Shown one piece after another: positions 1 to 11,262 of a stretch of DNA of 64,000 bases (position 1 is its first letter; every line of letters begins with the position of its first letter). The notes under the pieces are model-generated. The model was not told the DNA's origin, made no database searches, and was given only the letters and a program-made list of their open reading frames with translations. This DNA is from Aphrophora alni (taxonomy: Eukaryota; Arthropoda; Insecta; Hemiptera; Aphrophoridae): NCBI GenBank assembly GCA_963513935.1, contig OY740768.1:48878089-48942088 (forward strand), read 5' to 3'. The translations under genes were made by a program, and so were the position numbers.

Positions 1-676
1 TAGCACAGAGGTAAATAAACTAGAATTATTAAATAGTATACAAAAGAAACAGTTAGAAGAATTATTATTTCAGTATAGGACCATATTTTCGAAATTACCA
101 GACAAATGTAATTATTATGAACACAAAATTCAAATTTCAGAAAACAAACCATTTTTTAAAAAAAAGTTACCCAATACCACTACAATACCAGGAAGCAGTA
201 CACAGGGAGATACAGAATATGTTGGACAGGGAAATAATAGAATAAAGTAACAGCCCTTATATAAACCCCATTGTAGTAGTAATAAAAAAGAACAATGAAA
301 TAAGACTATGTTTAGATGCAAGATGCATTAATGACTTGATCATACCTGATTACCAATGCAATAGAGGCATTAATGAAATATTAAATAAAGGAAAAACGAC
401 AGAATGGTTAAGTACAATCGATTTGACAAATAGTTTCTGGCAAATACCCTTAGAAAAAGAGTCAAGAAAATACACAGCTTTTCAATATAGGGGAAGGATA
501 TATCATTTTAAAGTTACACCATACGGTTTATCTACTTCTTTAGCAGCTTTAGTCAGAGGTCTACACCATGTGTGATGAATGACGAGACTGAAGAATATAC
601 AATGATGTATGTAGATGATATAGTGTGTATGTCAAATAGTTTTGAGCAACACTTAAAACATTTAGATACTATATTT
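1..676 (+). pseudogene. Ty3/gypsy pol (reverse transcriptase) relic
   Basis: Conceptual translation gives the start of a Ty3/gypsy reverse transcriptase: a pre-RT segment (about 11-160), then blocks that include IRLCLDAR, STIDLTNSFWQI, YTAFQYRG and GLSTS, and an active-site block MMYVDDIV at about 602-625. It is broken by a frame change in the A-run near 157-165, an in-frame TAA at 243-245, a TGA after 575 and a further frame change before the YVDD block. The pol reading stops near 676, followed by about 200 bases of unrelated-looking AT-rich DNA and then a polypurine tract. RNase H and integrase are absent, so there is an internal deletion. The layout is close to the pol of the element at 33569-41443, but the sequence differs. 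Seen directly: motifs and breaks. Family assignment rests on RT motifs and is firm. Confidence 0.85.
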
Positions 677-869
677 GTTATTGTTCATGTTGTTTATATA
701 TTGTTAAAATTATGTTATATGTAAATGGTTGTTAATTGTTTTGTTTATTTTTAGAAGAAGATATGTCATTATGTTAATATGTATTAAGAGTTATAAACAA
801 ACAAAAAATGTTACTTTAGAAATTTATAATTTGTTCATAAAATTGTCAATTTTATAAAAAATTAGAAAT

Positions 870-880
870 TTGGGGACAGT
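870..880 (+). other. polypurine tract before 3' LTR
   Basis: The run TTGGGGACAGT sits directly before TGTAACATTTATA. The same junction, GGAGGACAGT followed by TGTAACATTT, marks the start of the 3' LTR of the gag-only element at 59799. This is the expected plus-strand primer position of an LTR retrotransposon. Confidence 0.6.
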
Positions 881-2011
881 TGTAACATTTATAATAAATA
901 AACAATATGAAATGATGATGGGTTGAGGGATTTGTGGTCAAAAGAAAAGTGAGATCTTAGATTCATGTTATAGCCTAAATGTAATAACCTCAAAATTTGT
1001 TCTAGCCTAATAATTTAATTAACTTAAAAATTTTGGAAATTTTAAATGAATAATATAAAGCACATATTATAATAACTACAGCTAATTTAAATCAAACTTA
1101 CCATTTCAAAAACAATAATAACAGTAACTTTACTTATAACCTAAAATGATTGAATAAGAACGTTTTATTATTCTTTTGTAATTTATTTCATGTTTAGATA
1201 ATTATTTTAAATTCAAATTCAATATGTATATTGTGTATTAGTTAATTTAAATAACAAACTGGTTGAATAGGATAAATTAGGTTAGTTTTAGTGTTTACAA
1301 CGAATTATTACAATAAAGTGGAACAGTGCGAACTGGCGGCGAAAGTTAGAACTATTATTGAAATCTAGGCAGTGATATATAAAAACATAAATATATAAAA
1401 CGTGAATGTGGATTAATTAAAACCTTTTTTAAAACAATTTTAACTTCAGATATGTCTACAAACTAATAAATAATGTTAATATACTATTTAAAATGACTAT
1501 GAAAGGACATTTGAAAAAAAATATTTGATATGTTTGAATGCACGGCCATACGCAAAGCCGATAGTGAAAAAATATACCAGTGATGGTGGGACTGCATTGT
1601 AGCCCGGGTTGTTGGAAGAAAAAGTAATTTATAAAGAAGCTGAGGTAATACAAAAATTTTTAATATCGTCAAGAACTTGAACATTTAAACAAATTCAAAA
1701 TTATTTATTTGGACTTTAGTGGGTATAAAGATTTAATTAATATAAAAGATTTGAACTATAAAATTGTTAATATTAATAACATTTTAAGACGATTTGTATA
1801 TTTTAAGATATAAGTTTAAAAATGTATGATAGCCTATAGTTGCACATTTAAAAAAAAGCCCGAATCTTAAGACCCGAGAATAAAGAGTAATTTAAAGAAT
1901 TGAGTTGTTGTTATTTAATAGTTAATCATTATATTTTAAAGTAAAGTAAACGTGCTAGAGCAAGACCAAACTTGACTAAAATTAATAATATAATAACTGT
2001 GTGTTATTATA
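881..2011 (+). repeat. probable 3' LTR of the left-edge gypsy relic
   Basis: It starts with TGTAAC directly after the polypurine tract. The right end is set by analogy: the LTRs of the related gag-only element end in TATTATA, and a TTATTATA occurs at 2004-2011. A TATA-like GATATATAAAAAC lies near 1372 and an AATAAA near 1879, in the order expected for an LTR. The 5' LTR is outside the window, so the end could not be checked by alignment. The start is well supported, the end is tentative. Confidence 0.5.
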
Positions 2012-2208
2012 GTGTCGAATCAGTTACCTCAATTCACTCCCGCAGAACCTTAATAACGTCAGTAGGTCCATCCTACCAATAAAGTTTATTATTTTTAAAC
2101 AAACTGAAACTTTCAAATAATAATAGAATTGTTAAATACATATTAAGCTGTGCACTTGAAACTATCAAAGGACTTTCTCCAAAATCAAGACAATACTTTT
2201 AGGCTTAC

Positions 2209-2297
2209 CTTTCAGCTGATGGATGAACAGTCCCATGAATATGTATACTTCTGCCTGGAGATAATGGCCCACCAATTTGGCCAACAAAAGGAATGAT
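2209..2297 (-). CDS. internal exon of a galectin-like gene
   Basis: Read on the minus strand, an acceptor (TTATATTTTACAG) at 2310-2298 is followed by 89 nt of open sequence and a donor (GTAAGC) from 2208. The 29 codons read IIPFVGQIGGPLSPG, then RSIHIHGTVHPSAER: the galectin carbohydrate-recognition fold start, with the usual pattern of P-x-x-G-x-I, L-x-x-G, I-x-I-x-G-x-V and A-x-R. The exon starts in phase 0 and ends in phase 2, after which galectins normally continue with a Phe and the sugar-binding strands. Those sugar-contact residues lie in a later exon that should be at lower coordinates, to the left of the window. Galectins bind beta-galactosides and are often secreted without a signal peptide. 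No neighbouring exon was recognised, so a lone retained exon or pseudogene is possible. Confidence 0.7.
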
Positions 2298-2985
2298 CTG
2301 TAAAATATAATTTATGAAGAAACTTTAACTTAACTTCTTCATAAAAATTGAGATAAACGCTATGAAACCCTATAGATAATTTTAATGAGATTTATAAGAT
2401 TACAGTTAAGACAACTTTTCTTTTATGAATAGTTAATACCCAAAATTTAATATCAAAGGTTTGCCTTAGTTAGCTCTATCCCTGAGAGAAAATGTACATA
2501 AGCAAGAAATGCGCAAATTTTTATTTAATTTTCCATTTTTCAAGGAAGGTTGTTGAAACTTGAGAAAAACATAAGAACTGGATATTTTACTTAAAGTAAA
2601 CTTAAAAGATTACCAGTATATCAGCTGTTTACTTAGATCCATCAAAATTTTTACTAATTATTGTATGCTATCATACAATTAACAAATTGATAGGTAATGA
2701 TCATTTTGTCTTACTCGAATGATACAATTAAATAAATTACCTTAATTCCACACCTCACAATTTTGCCTTATATAGTTTTATTTTACATGATAATCGTTTC
2801 GCCTCTTTCTTGAGGGAATATCACACATTAATATTTTTTTGCACTTGATGAGAGTCAATATCACCATCTTATGTTTGATTAGTGATACATCAAAACGGAT
2901 AATGGAAGCATGAACCGTAAACAGAACTAACAACAATTATAATGATGAGCAACATATAGCTTGCAATATTTCCTCTAAATTAAGT
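2298..2985. other. non-coding, AT-rich
   Basis: Nothing recognised. It is presumably intron or upstream sequence of the galectin-like gene. Confidence 0.4.
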
Positions 2986-2989
2986 AAAC

Positions 2990-4420
2990 ATAATGCTATT
3001 GCCACAAAAGCTGATAAGGACAATAAATTCTTTAGTTAAGAGATCAAAAGAAGAGTATGTACAAAAAATAGGAACTTTTCTTAAATAAAAATGACATAAA
3101 AAGCTTAAATCTGACCCTACACAAGGTTTAATAATCAAATCAAGACCATTATTCATGTAAATATTCATGTAAAAATATTCTCTACGCTAACCAGAAATAA
3201 CAACAATAAAAAATTATCAATCCAACCACTCCTAATTTAAGATCATTACCGAAATTACATGAGATTGGAAATGCAATAAGACCATTATTAGTCATTTTCA
3301 CCAATACACTAATGTATAGAATTTTAAACATTTTAGACAGAATATTAATAAACAACATAACTAACTTTCAACTTGTAAAATAGCATAGATCTCATTAAAA
3401 AATTAAAACGTAAATTGAAAATGAATTCCACACTCATGTCGTTTGACATATTGTACACTAATATTCCAATCACAGAATCTGTCTAAATTTAGAAAAATAA
3501 CATTAAGAATAACAACAAAATAGATGGTAAAAACTTAATAGACATTTAACAATTTTTTTTTACATCAAAATTATTTTAAATTCAAAAATGCAACCATGCA
3601 GGCTATCATGGGTTCGCCATTTTCAAGCATCATAGCTGAAGTGTTTCTAAATCATATAGAAAACTAATATATAATGAACATCACCAACAACAATAAACTG
3701 TTATTATAGATACGTCGATGACACCGTCTTCTTTTTTACAGGTACTAAAAGACAAACTGAAAGCTTCATAAACTACTTAAATAAAATACACCCTTGTCTT
3801 AAATTCTCTAACAAAATTGAAAATAACAAGAGCATAACTTCCTAGATTTAATAATAACTGATGTCAGAGACATATTCACTTTCAAAACATATAGGAAACC
3901 AATTCAAATGAACCAAATAAACCCTACATCATCCATCATCCATATAACTAAAAATGCAGTTATAATCTACTAATTAATACAAAAAAGAAGTTAACAAATA
4001 GCAAATTTATTCATTCATCAAAATCTGATATTTTATAATTTTTACAAGTTAGAATTATTCAATAAATTTCTCAGAGCACTATCTTAATTGAATTTTAATA
4101 TTAATTATGAGAATTCTCTCTCTCCCTCCCTCCCTCCTGCTAAAAAAAGTTACAGCAGCTTATGATAGTTTCATACATAGAACATTCAACATAAAATGAA
4201 CAAGAATGATCTCATAAACGAAATCAACACAATAAAACAAACAGATTTTTCAAACAAATATGATCACACCCTTATAGACAATATAATAATAAATTAGAAC
4301 AAAACAAAACTGACAAGAGAAAAAACAAATATATTATCAGTGAATATCATGGTTTAATAGACAAAGAACAACCTGAATAAATCATTAAAACCAAAGTAGT
4401 GAAAAAGAGTGCACTGATTA
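2990..4420 (+). pseudogene. Penelope-like element reverse transcriptase relic
   Basis: Many short translated blocks in order match the RT of Penelope-like elements: ADKDNK near 3010, FDILYTNIPITES near 3443-3482, GSPFSSIIAEVFLNHIE near 3611-3662, RYVDDT with the active-site Asp pair near 3708-3725, then a stretch with KFSNKIENNKSIT and TFKTYRKP near 3800-3900. Frames change and stops occur throughout, so the copy is dead. A GIY-YIG endonuclease block, expected downstream, was not seen before the similarity fades near 4420. The same superfamily is present on the minus strand at 42.7-44.2 kb. Assignment to Penelope-like rather than another YVDD-type RT is inferred from the ADKGN and F-x-x-LYTNIP blocks. 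Confidence 0.7.
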
Positions 4421-4429
4421 AATTTCTTC

Positions 4430-5130
4430 TGGTTGTTTAATGAATGTATAATATACATTAGTATTCACGATTTGTGTATAGTGTGTATATTTTATTGTAT
4501 TTCTAAAACAATAAACCATGATGACATGTAGTAACCTGGCATTTTGATCATTAGTTTACACAATTTGTCTATGATGGGTGGCATAAAAAACATATCTGCT
4601 GGTAATAGTTCTCAACATACTAAAAAAATTAGAAGTCAACAGGTACTTCAAATATTCTGCTATGCAGAGTACTCAAATAGGTACAAAATTTCACTTAAAC
4701 TTTTTCTTGCTGTTACCTCTTGATATGTTTGTAAATATAAATCGACAATCATTTATGAACACTTATTTTATCATTTTGAAAAGTCAAAAGAAGTATGGTA
4801 GTGGTAGTGTTAGAATGGAATGGGTGGGGGATTATTGGTGGGAGGAGAGTTTAGGGGGGGGAGAAGATGCCAGTATCGAATTTTATTCACAGTCTGACCC
4901 TGATTCTAGTAAAATATGATATAAAATAAAGTTTGAGGTAATACACAAACTAATAAACCAAAATAGTAACTAGAATAAACAATAAAACACCATGTACAAA
5001 CCTTAGCAGTTTTAGATTAAATAACAACAAAAGGAAAAAAAGAAAATCACACATTTGGGGTAGATATTTATTATTAGGAAGAATATAAGTATGTATAATT
5101 TAGGTATGGAAAAGAAATCATTAATTTGTT
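4430..5130. other. non-coding, AT-rich with a short G-rich patch
   Basis: No gene recognised. A G-rich stretch at about 4797-4870 (GGTGGGAGGAGAG and GGGGGGGAG) stands out from the AT-rich surroundings. A short open frame there has no family resemblance. Confidence 0.3.
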
Positions 5131-5293
5131 ACATTGTAAAAATAAAATAAAATAGAATAATTAAAATTAAAATGAGCCTATCAAGAAACATTGTACTACG
5201 AGTAGTATAGGATATGGGGCTTCTGGGCCAATGCTGAAATAGATAATATTTTTCATAACCAATCTGGCAATTGATCCAGGGTCTGAAAGTTGT

Positions 5294-5410
5294 ATTCTGG
5301 ATCAACTTTAACATAGGCAATATAGGGTAATCCTTTTTTATCTTCCATAAGACTTCATCATGAACTTTAACATGGACAAGATAGGGTAATCCTTTTTTAT
5401 CTTCCATTAG
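5294..5410. repeat. tandem duplication of about 63 bp
   Basis: Two near-identical units share AACTTTAACAT, then GATAGGGTAATCC and TTTTTTATCTTCCAT, with the second unit starting about 63 bp after the first. Confidence 0.7.
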
Positions 5411-5426
5411 ACTTAATCATTAATCT

Positions 5427-5525
5427 GGATTCTGGATCTGAAATCTGAAAGTTGGATTCTGAAATCTGAAAGTTGGATTCTGAAATCTGAAAGTAGGATT
5501 ATTGAATCTGAAAGTAGGATTTTGG
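5427..5525. repeat. short tandem repeat array, about 24-bp unit
   Basis: Four to five copies of a unit built on GATTCTGAAATCTGAAAGTT lie head to tail. The last copies have drifted to AATCTGAAAGTAGGAT. Read on the minus strand this gives a repeated NPTFRFQ peptide, but there is no sign that it is coding. Confidence 0.75.
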
Positions 5526-5568
5526 TATCTACACAAAAAATTATCATCGATGAAATAAGAATACGAGT

Positions 5569-5655
5569 ATTTACAGAGCGCTGTAACCTCAGAGGGATTT
5601 ACATAGCCCTGTGATGTCACGGAATTTACAGAGTGCTGTGACGTCACTCTATTCC
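5569..5655. repeat. 28-bp tandem units with CRE-like palindromes
   Basis: Three imperfect units begin TTTACAGAGCGCTGT, TTTACATAGCCCTGT and TTTACAGAGTGCTGT. The second and third end in GTGATGTCAC and GTGACGTCAC. The latter holds a perfect TGACGTCA palindrome at 5639-5646, the core of a CRE/ATF site. The array lies just upstream of a TATA box and the Maverick polymerase relic. Confidence 0.6.
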
Positions 5656-5736
5656 ACAATAACTATGCATGTTCATACATCTTCTGCAATATGACTCATA
5701 CTCGTACTTCATCTCATCCTGATGAGAAACCAGTTT

Positions 5737-5744
5737 TATATAAG
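5737..5744 (+). promoter_or_regulatory. TATA box candidate before the Maverick polB relic
   Basis: TATATAAG in the context TTTTATATAAGACG. It follows the CRE-like repeats by about 90 bp and precedes the first Maverick-like coding block (about 5839). The spacing suits a viral-type or transposon promoter. It is based on sequence only; AT-rich DNA gives such matches by chance. Confidence 0.3.
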
Positions 5745-5749
5745 ACGAA

Positions 5750-6343
5750 AGTAAACCAAACTTATAATAAACTAAACGTTTTTATTAAAATGAACAACCC
5801 AACCATTTTTCTCGAAACGAACAAACCAAAGATTTTTCTCAATTTACAGAATGAAGAAGATAATCTTTGTTTCATTTACTCCATTTGCTGTGCAATAAAT
5901 ACTCACGAAAAACATCCATAAAATGTGAATAACTATTAAAAAAATGCTGAGGACGAAATTTTAAATGTTTTCACTATCCAATAAAATTATATAATATGGG
6001 ACGGATTTGCTAGAAAAACTACCCAATGATAAGAAATTAAACATCAGACCTCTTGGATAAGATGCCGAAAAAATATTGATCTCCTTTACATACAAAACAA
6101 AACCAACTCTCATTATCTTTACATCAAAAATTTAAGTATATTAGTCAGTAATTAGATATGTAAACATAAAGCGACAACATTTATATGCCAGAGATGTCTC
6201 TCATTTTAATCAGGAATCGAAATTAAGGGAACACTTGAAAGATTGTAAATTACAAAAAGCGATTCAACCAATAATGGCCAAAAAAATTTTAAATTTTTTA
6301 GTAAAGTTTAGGAATCATAATTATAAATTTAAGCATCCCTACC

Positions 6344-6404
<61 letters not shown>

Positions 6405-8280
6405 TTTTGAGTGTTTGTTGGAAAATATTTCTGAAGAAAAACGTAATGTCAATTCAGAAGAAACATTAAGAAAGAACTTTCACACTCCCTGCGGTTCATT
6501 TTGTTCTAAATGATAATTATTTGTGATTAATGATGAATCATTTCAACCTATAACTTATAGGGCCAGAGAGGAGTCAGATCTCCATACAGTTCCCAACAAA
6601 TTGATTGAATAACTCGATAATATAGTACTTATGATTGCAGATAAATATAATAAAATTATTCCAATGACTATGAGTGAGAGAGATAAAGAAAATTATAATA
6701 ATGCACTTCATTGTCATATTTGTGAAAAGAAATATGACAATTGGGGATTTCATATTGGGGACAAAGTGAGAGATCATTGTCACTTGAGCGGAAAATTTAT
6801 AAAAGCAGCACATTTAAAGTGTAACTTAAATATGCGACTTCCAATTAAAATAGAACTCTTTGACCATGGAGGCGATGCTCTTCCTACATTAATAATTGCC
6901 ACTATGGAAGAGACTTATATAAATATAAAGAAAATCATAACCGATTAATTAATAAATGAGGATGGAGAGACACAAAATCGGACCTTATCTTTCAGTTTAG
7001 AGAAGTGTATCAAACGGTACATAAAAACTAATAACAAATTAGTCAAAGGATAAAAATATCGATTACTTGTGGTTCATCAATGCAAATAATCTATACAGGC
7101 ACTTTCTGACAAATTTTCTACAAGGGATTCAAATGAGTCAATCCGGAAGAAAATGAAAGAAAAATTCTATTGAATCTTGGGAAAAGAAAATTCTCAATAA
7201 AGAAAGGAAACAGTGGGTACATTTTATAAGTCGATATCAAATACCCTAAAAACTTACATTCGGATCACAAAGATCTTCCTCTTGCACCGGAACACTATAA
7301 ATAACAAATTGTACACAACACTCTTGGACAAAACTCAAAAAAGATTACGTAATTAATATCAAGAATCTGCAATTTTACTTATAACAAGAAATTAAATTGA
7401 GAAACGTAAAAAGATGTATTTGATTTGATCAAAAACCTTTCATGAAACAATAAATCGATTTAAATACTCAGAAACGGGCTGAAACTAATGCACTTTCGAA
7501 AAAAAAAAAAAAAAACTTTTATAAACTGATGAACAATTCTGTATTTGGAAAATCGATGGAAAATGTAAGATTGAGAAAAGATATTAAACTCTGTAGTGAG
7601 AAGAGAGTAGTGAAGTATATGAAAAATCCTTGATTCGCTAAATTAACTTTGTTTGATAAAGATTTCTTAGCTTGTCACTTGGAGAAATAAAATATCAAAT
7701 TTAATAAAACTATTTATGTTGTATTTACAGTTTTGGATCTGTCCAAACATTTTACGTATGATTTCTACTATAACCAACTAAAAACTTACAATCCGAGCAT
7801 CAAGCTTTGCTATATGAATACGGATTCATTCTTCCTTTAAACATCCGTAGACCTTACTTTGATAATGAAACGGAATAAAGATCAATTCGAACGAGTAAAT
7901 TCACTAAAGATCATGAATGTTGTAGTAAGAAAAATACAAACGTTATTGAAAAATTTAGAAACGAATTAAATGGATTACCAGCACAAGAGTTCTGCGGGTT
8001 GAGATCTAAATTGTAAGCTTACGCTTATATGGGTAAAGATTTTATAAAATGTAAAGGAGTAAAGAAAAATGTTGTAAAGAAAACTGTGAATTTTAAATCA
8101 AGTTTGTTCAAAGGTGCAAATGAATATAGATCACAAAATTTAATCAGAAGCTCAAAACATAAAAATAAATCAAACGAAACATGCATTCATCGCAAATGAC
8201 AATAAACTTTTCATTCTAGAAAACAAATTTGACACATTACCTTGGGGTCACTATAAAATTGAAAGTCTAAACAATTAAAA
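5750..8280 (+). pseudogene. Maverick/Polinton protein-primed DNA polymerase B, decayed
   Basis: Blocks of family B, protein-primed type polymerase appear in order across frames. First comes an N-terminal block NEEDNLCFIYSI (about 5850). Next is a Cys/His block ICQRCLSHF and REHLKDC (6180-6250), then an exonuclease-type DFECLL (about 6403) just after a (TA)n tract. HCHIC and KVRDHCHLSGKF lie at 6710-6800. Motif A-like NANNLY is near 7081, DLPLAPEHY near 7275, motif B-like [16 protein letters not shown] at 7520-7568, and motif C as CYMNTDSF at 7808-7831. Motif C normally reads YxDTDS; the first Asp is Asn here, which would abolish catalysis. Many stops and frame changes confirm decay. In intact elements this enzyme copies the transposon or virus-like genome with a protein primer. 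Confidence 0.85.
6348..6401. repeat. (TA)n microsatellite
   Basis: About 27 TA units inside the polymerase relic, just before the exonuclease motif. The repeat stays in a readable frame by chance. Confidence 0.95.
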
Positions 8281-8304
8281 TATTTCTTATATGTAGATTG
8301 GATT

Positions 8305-8465
8305 CTATGTCTTCATCACCTACTGCCAATATATCTGTGTTAAGGTTGCAGATTCCAAAGAGTCGTCCTTCGGAATCTCATATTGGCAAACCGTACCCAT
8401 CACCTACCACCGATATCAGTGTTAAAAGTTACAGATCCCAAATGGTGCGCTAGTACCACACCTTC
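8305..8465. repeat. imperfect direct duplication inside the Maverick relic
   Basis: CATCACCTACTGCCAATAT at 8315 and CATCACCTACCACCGATAT at 8398 start two similar segments, each followed by GTGTTAA and then CAGAT-CC-AAA. Function unknown. Confidence 0.5.
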
Positions 8466-8559
8466 CCCACCACCAAATTTCCATTACATTGCAAGCCACA
8501 GATTATATTTATTAACATTGCAAAATATATATAATATATAAAAGAGAGAGAGAGATTTC

Positions 8560-9010
8560 TAACAATGAATTTAATAAAAATGGTTAGTATTGAAAAATCT
8601 GCAGTTCTCAATTTAAGATTAGATAATCCTATTTATTTAAATCCAACAAAACAAATAAAGTAATGGAATGGTATGTATCGATATAGAATGCCTTGATGCA
8701 ATGAATAATTTGCTTATCCTAGAAATTCATTGTAATTTAGCTGAACCAGCATTTAGTAAGCAATCATGAATGTGATCAGACTCATTCTCATCAAGAATAG
8801 GATATCCTATACTTACTTCCGATTGCACACAAAATAACAAGAGCAGTAAGATGGGCGTCTCCGATATTATATATTCCATTGACTAATAGTATCATAAAAA
8901 TAGAATATATTAGGATAAAAATTAAATACGTTAAGAACGGAATATTTCTAGTTATCAAAAATAAGATCTATATTTATTTAAGTTTGCAAGATGAAAACTA
9001 ATAGGAAGAA
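8560..9010 (+). pseudogene. Maverick accessory gene remnant, function unknown
   Basis: Starts with an open stretch MNLIKMVSIEKSAVLNLRLD and continues NPIYLNPTKQI before stops set in. The pattern (S-x-VL-x-L-x-L-x-x-PIYLNP) resembles the beginning of uncharacterised proteins encoded in arthropod Maverick-like elements between the polymerase and integrase. I cannot name a function. A GA-rich tract (AGAGAGAGAG) lies directly upstream at about 8543. Confidence 0.4.
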
Positions 9011-9059
9011 AGAATAAGAAGTAGAGATGATACATTGTTGTAAATGTAAAAAAGATAAC

Positions 9060-9818
9060 GGCAAATGAAAGAAATTTAATAAAAGACAAATCGTTACATT
9101 AAGAATCGATGACCTTTGGGCTGCTGATTTAATATTGAGAGAGATGTAGCAGCCCAAATAACGAGAGTATTTGATGACGGTTACAATTATATATTGAATG
9201 TCATTGATGTTTTCTAAACTCGCTTGGAGTGAAACTTTAAAGAGAAAGAGTGGTATTGTAGTTGCTGATGCTTTTAATAAAATTGTTTAAAGAGCGATTT
9301 AAAGATGGACATAACCCTCCCAAAATGTTGCATACAGATAAAGGTTTAGAATTTAAAAATAAAGATTTTCAGCCCATTCTCGATCACACCAATATAAAAA
9401 TTATCATACAGAAACTGTTGAAAAATCTTCAATCGTTGAACGGTTTATCTGAAATGATAGCAGAGTTATAAGTGAATTGATAGTTTGCAAAATTTAATAA
9501 ATGAATATAATAATGACAGACATAGAACAATTGGTATGAAGCTTATTGATGAAAAAAAGTCAAATGAAAAATCTATCCTCAAAAGATTGTACGGATGGTA
9601 TTCCTAAAATATAATTCCTGATTTTCAAATCAGTGATCGTGTAAGTTCAAATAAAACTTTGAAAATAAGTATGTAAACAATTGGACTTGGGAAATATTTG
9701 TTATAGATCGAATAGTTTTTTTTTTTCAAATCCTCTTACATATAAAATTAAAGATTTGCACATTGAATAAATAACTGATACATTCTACAAACAGGAATTA
9801 TTGAAATCTAAATATTAA
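9060..9818 (+). pseudogene. Maverick/Polinton integrase (retroviral-type DDE), decayed
   Basis: An open stretch at 9262-9471 holds KMLHTDKGLEFKNKDFQP, the second Asp block of the Polinton integrase core; shortly after, in another frame, SSIVERFN carries the catalytic Glu (about 9430-9450). Upstream, DVAAQITRVFDDG and the LNVIDVF block (about 9140-9210) fit the first Asp region. Downstream blocks NPLTYKIKDLH and TFYKQELLKSKY (about 9735-9815) match the C-terminal SH3-like part that ends these enzymes. Stops and frame changes are present throughout. In live elements it inserts the transposon with a short target duplication. Confidence 0.8.
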
Positions 9819-9879
9819 TTTTATTAACATAAGAGAGAGAGATATATCTGAAGGAGAATACTAAGTGACAATATATGTT

Positions 9880-10290
9880 GGTTACCAACAAGTTGAAACT
9901 GGTAAGATACCGTCGATATTGAGAGTAATATTTGTAGGATCTAGTGGCTTTAGTGGATCTATGCGGAAAAACAATGTTAATGATGAATTTTAATTACAAG
10001 GATTGTTTATCCTTTAAGGATTTATAATTTTTAGTAAATCACTAGAACAACCTTTAAACAACGATTTGATGAAAAATTATCAAAGAGTTGAAAAAAGATT
10101 AGACAAAAATCACATTTTTCTATAATAATTGATATGATCTAATTTCCGTAGATGATTGTAAACAAAATTCTCTAGTTGTATTTGATGATTGTTTGTTGGA
10201 GAAACAGAGTGAAATAAAGAATTTCTTTACTCGTGGTCATCACAAATAAATACTAAAGAGCTATAAACTTAGCAAAATACAAAAATAACT
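9880..10290 (+). pseudogene. Maverick/Polinton genome-packaging ATPase (FtsK/A32-like), decayed
   Basis: A degenerate Walker A region reads FVGSSGFSGS at about 9931-9962, where a functional P-loop would need G-x-x-G-x-GK-T/S. It is followed by a block ending FSKSLEQPLNNDLM (10031-10075). A Walker B block VVFDDCLLEKQSEIKNFF runs at about 10168-10227 and continues TRGHHK. The block order, and especially Asp-Asp followed by a TRG-x-HK sensor-like segment, match packaging ATPases of Mavericks and related large DNA viruses. It lies between integrase and the capsid-type genes as in known elements. Multiple breaks make it nonfunctional. Confidence 0.75.
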
Positions 10291-10336
10291 CGAGGAGAAA
10301 TTTTAAAAAGCACAAAATATACTTCACGAATCTGAG

Positions 10337-11240
10337 GTGATGAGAAATAGTTTATTTAAACCAATTCAACATTTACAGAGTGGAATCACTGCAAAACGGT
10401 TGGTAATGTTACCAGCTTTAAAACAATCTGATGATAATGATGATGTCAATTATATTAGTGATATTGATGAAACGAAACACATCCTGCAGTTAAAAATGTG
10501 CATTGTAGAACATTATCACTTGATGAAAATCAATGATTTAATACTTCTACAAATAGTGAAGAAGTACCCGGGAAAAAAAATACTGCTTCGACCATTACGT
10601 TAGGCCCCTTTGCTCGTGAATATTTACCTAGAGTTGTTGATCCAAAATTTGGAATTCTATATAACACTATTCATAAAACGTATATGATTGGAAATAAAGA
10701 AATCAAATTCGATTACAATGATATCTTCATTGAAGGGGGAAAATATAGAGGAACTCAAAGTTTGTGGAGATTGTTAACTTACAATGAAGGTCCTGCTCTA
10801 ACATTGTACGAAAATAGTGATTATTTAAATTATATAGATATTTTGTGTACAACCGATTCAATGTTTCAAAGTAATGACCTCTCAACTAAAAGACCAAAAG
10901 CTAGTAGAGGATCTAAATGGATGAATTTAGTGAAACGAATTTGGATGACAAAAACCGGTAAGAACGGAGGAGGAGAATTGAAAGAGTATAATAAAAATGA
11001 TATTGAATATAAATATGTTACAAATTTGAATGAAATATTAAATCGACTCAACTATATGTATGCACAAGAAAAAGCTGGAAACAATAATTTTCACAAGAAG
11101 AAAATGAGTTTAGTGAATTTCTTCTATAAAGAATTTGAAAAAATAATAGATTCACCAAAAGGGACTGAATATTTTATTAGAGTTGTATCAAGTCTGCCTC
11201 CAAAAAATGTTGAAAGGAGAACATATCGGATAGGGGTTAT
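10337..11240 (+). pseudogene. Maverick-linked protein of unknown function
   Basis: Two open stretches, 10337-10603 and 10684 to about 11240, belong together across a frame change near 10600. Between them the reading GPFAREYLPRV and KFGILYNTIHKTYMIGN is continuous with the second stretch. The second part carries IFIEGGKYRGTQSLWRLL and, further on, RASRGSKWMNLVKRIW-like text. This domain is common in uncharacterised arthropod proteins linked to Maverick-type elements. Its role is unknown; a virion or DNA-binding role would be a guess. The second stretch is one of the best preserved pieces of the element. A T17 run near 11250 ends the similarity. Confidence 0.6.
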
Positions 11241-11262
11241 TCAATTTGTTTTTTTTTTTTTT

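Noticed and set aside
4797..4870. G-rich patch as a possible G-quadruplex
   Set aside because: The G-runs are short and irregular; a prediction cannot be defended by eye.
5420..5659. Minus-strand open frame with NPTFRFQ peptide repeats
   Set aside because: Explained by the tandem DNA repeat; no start context or family.
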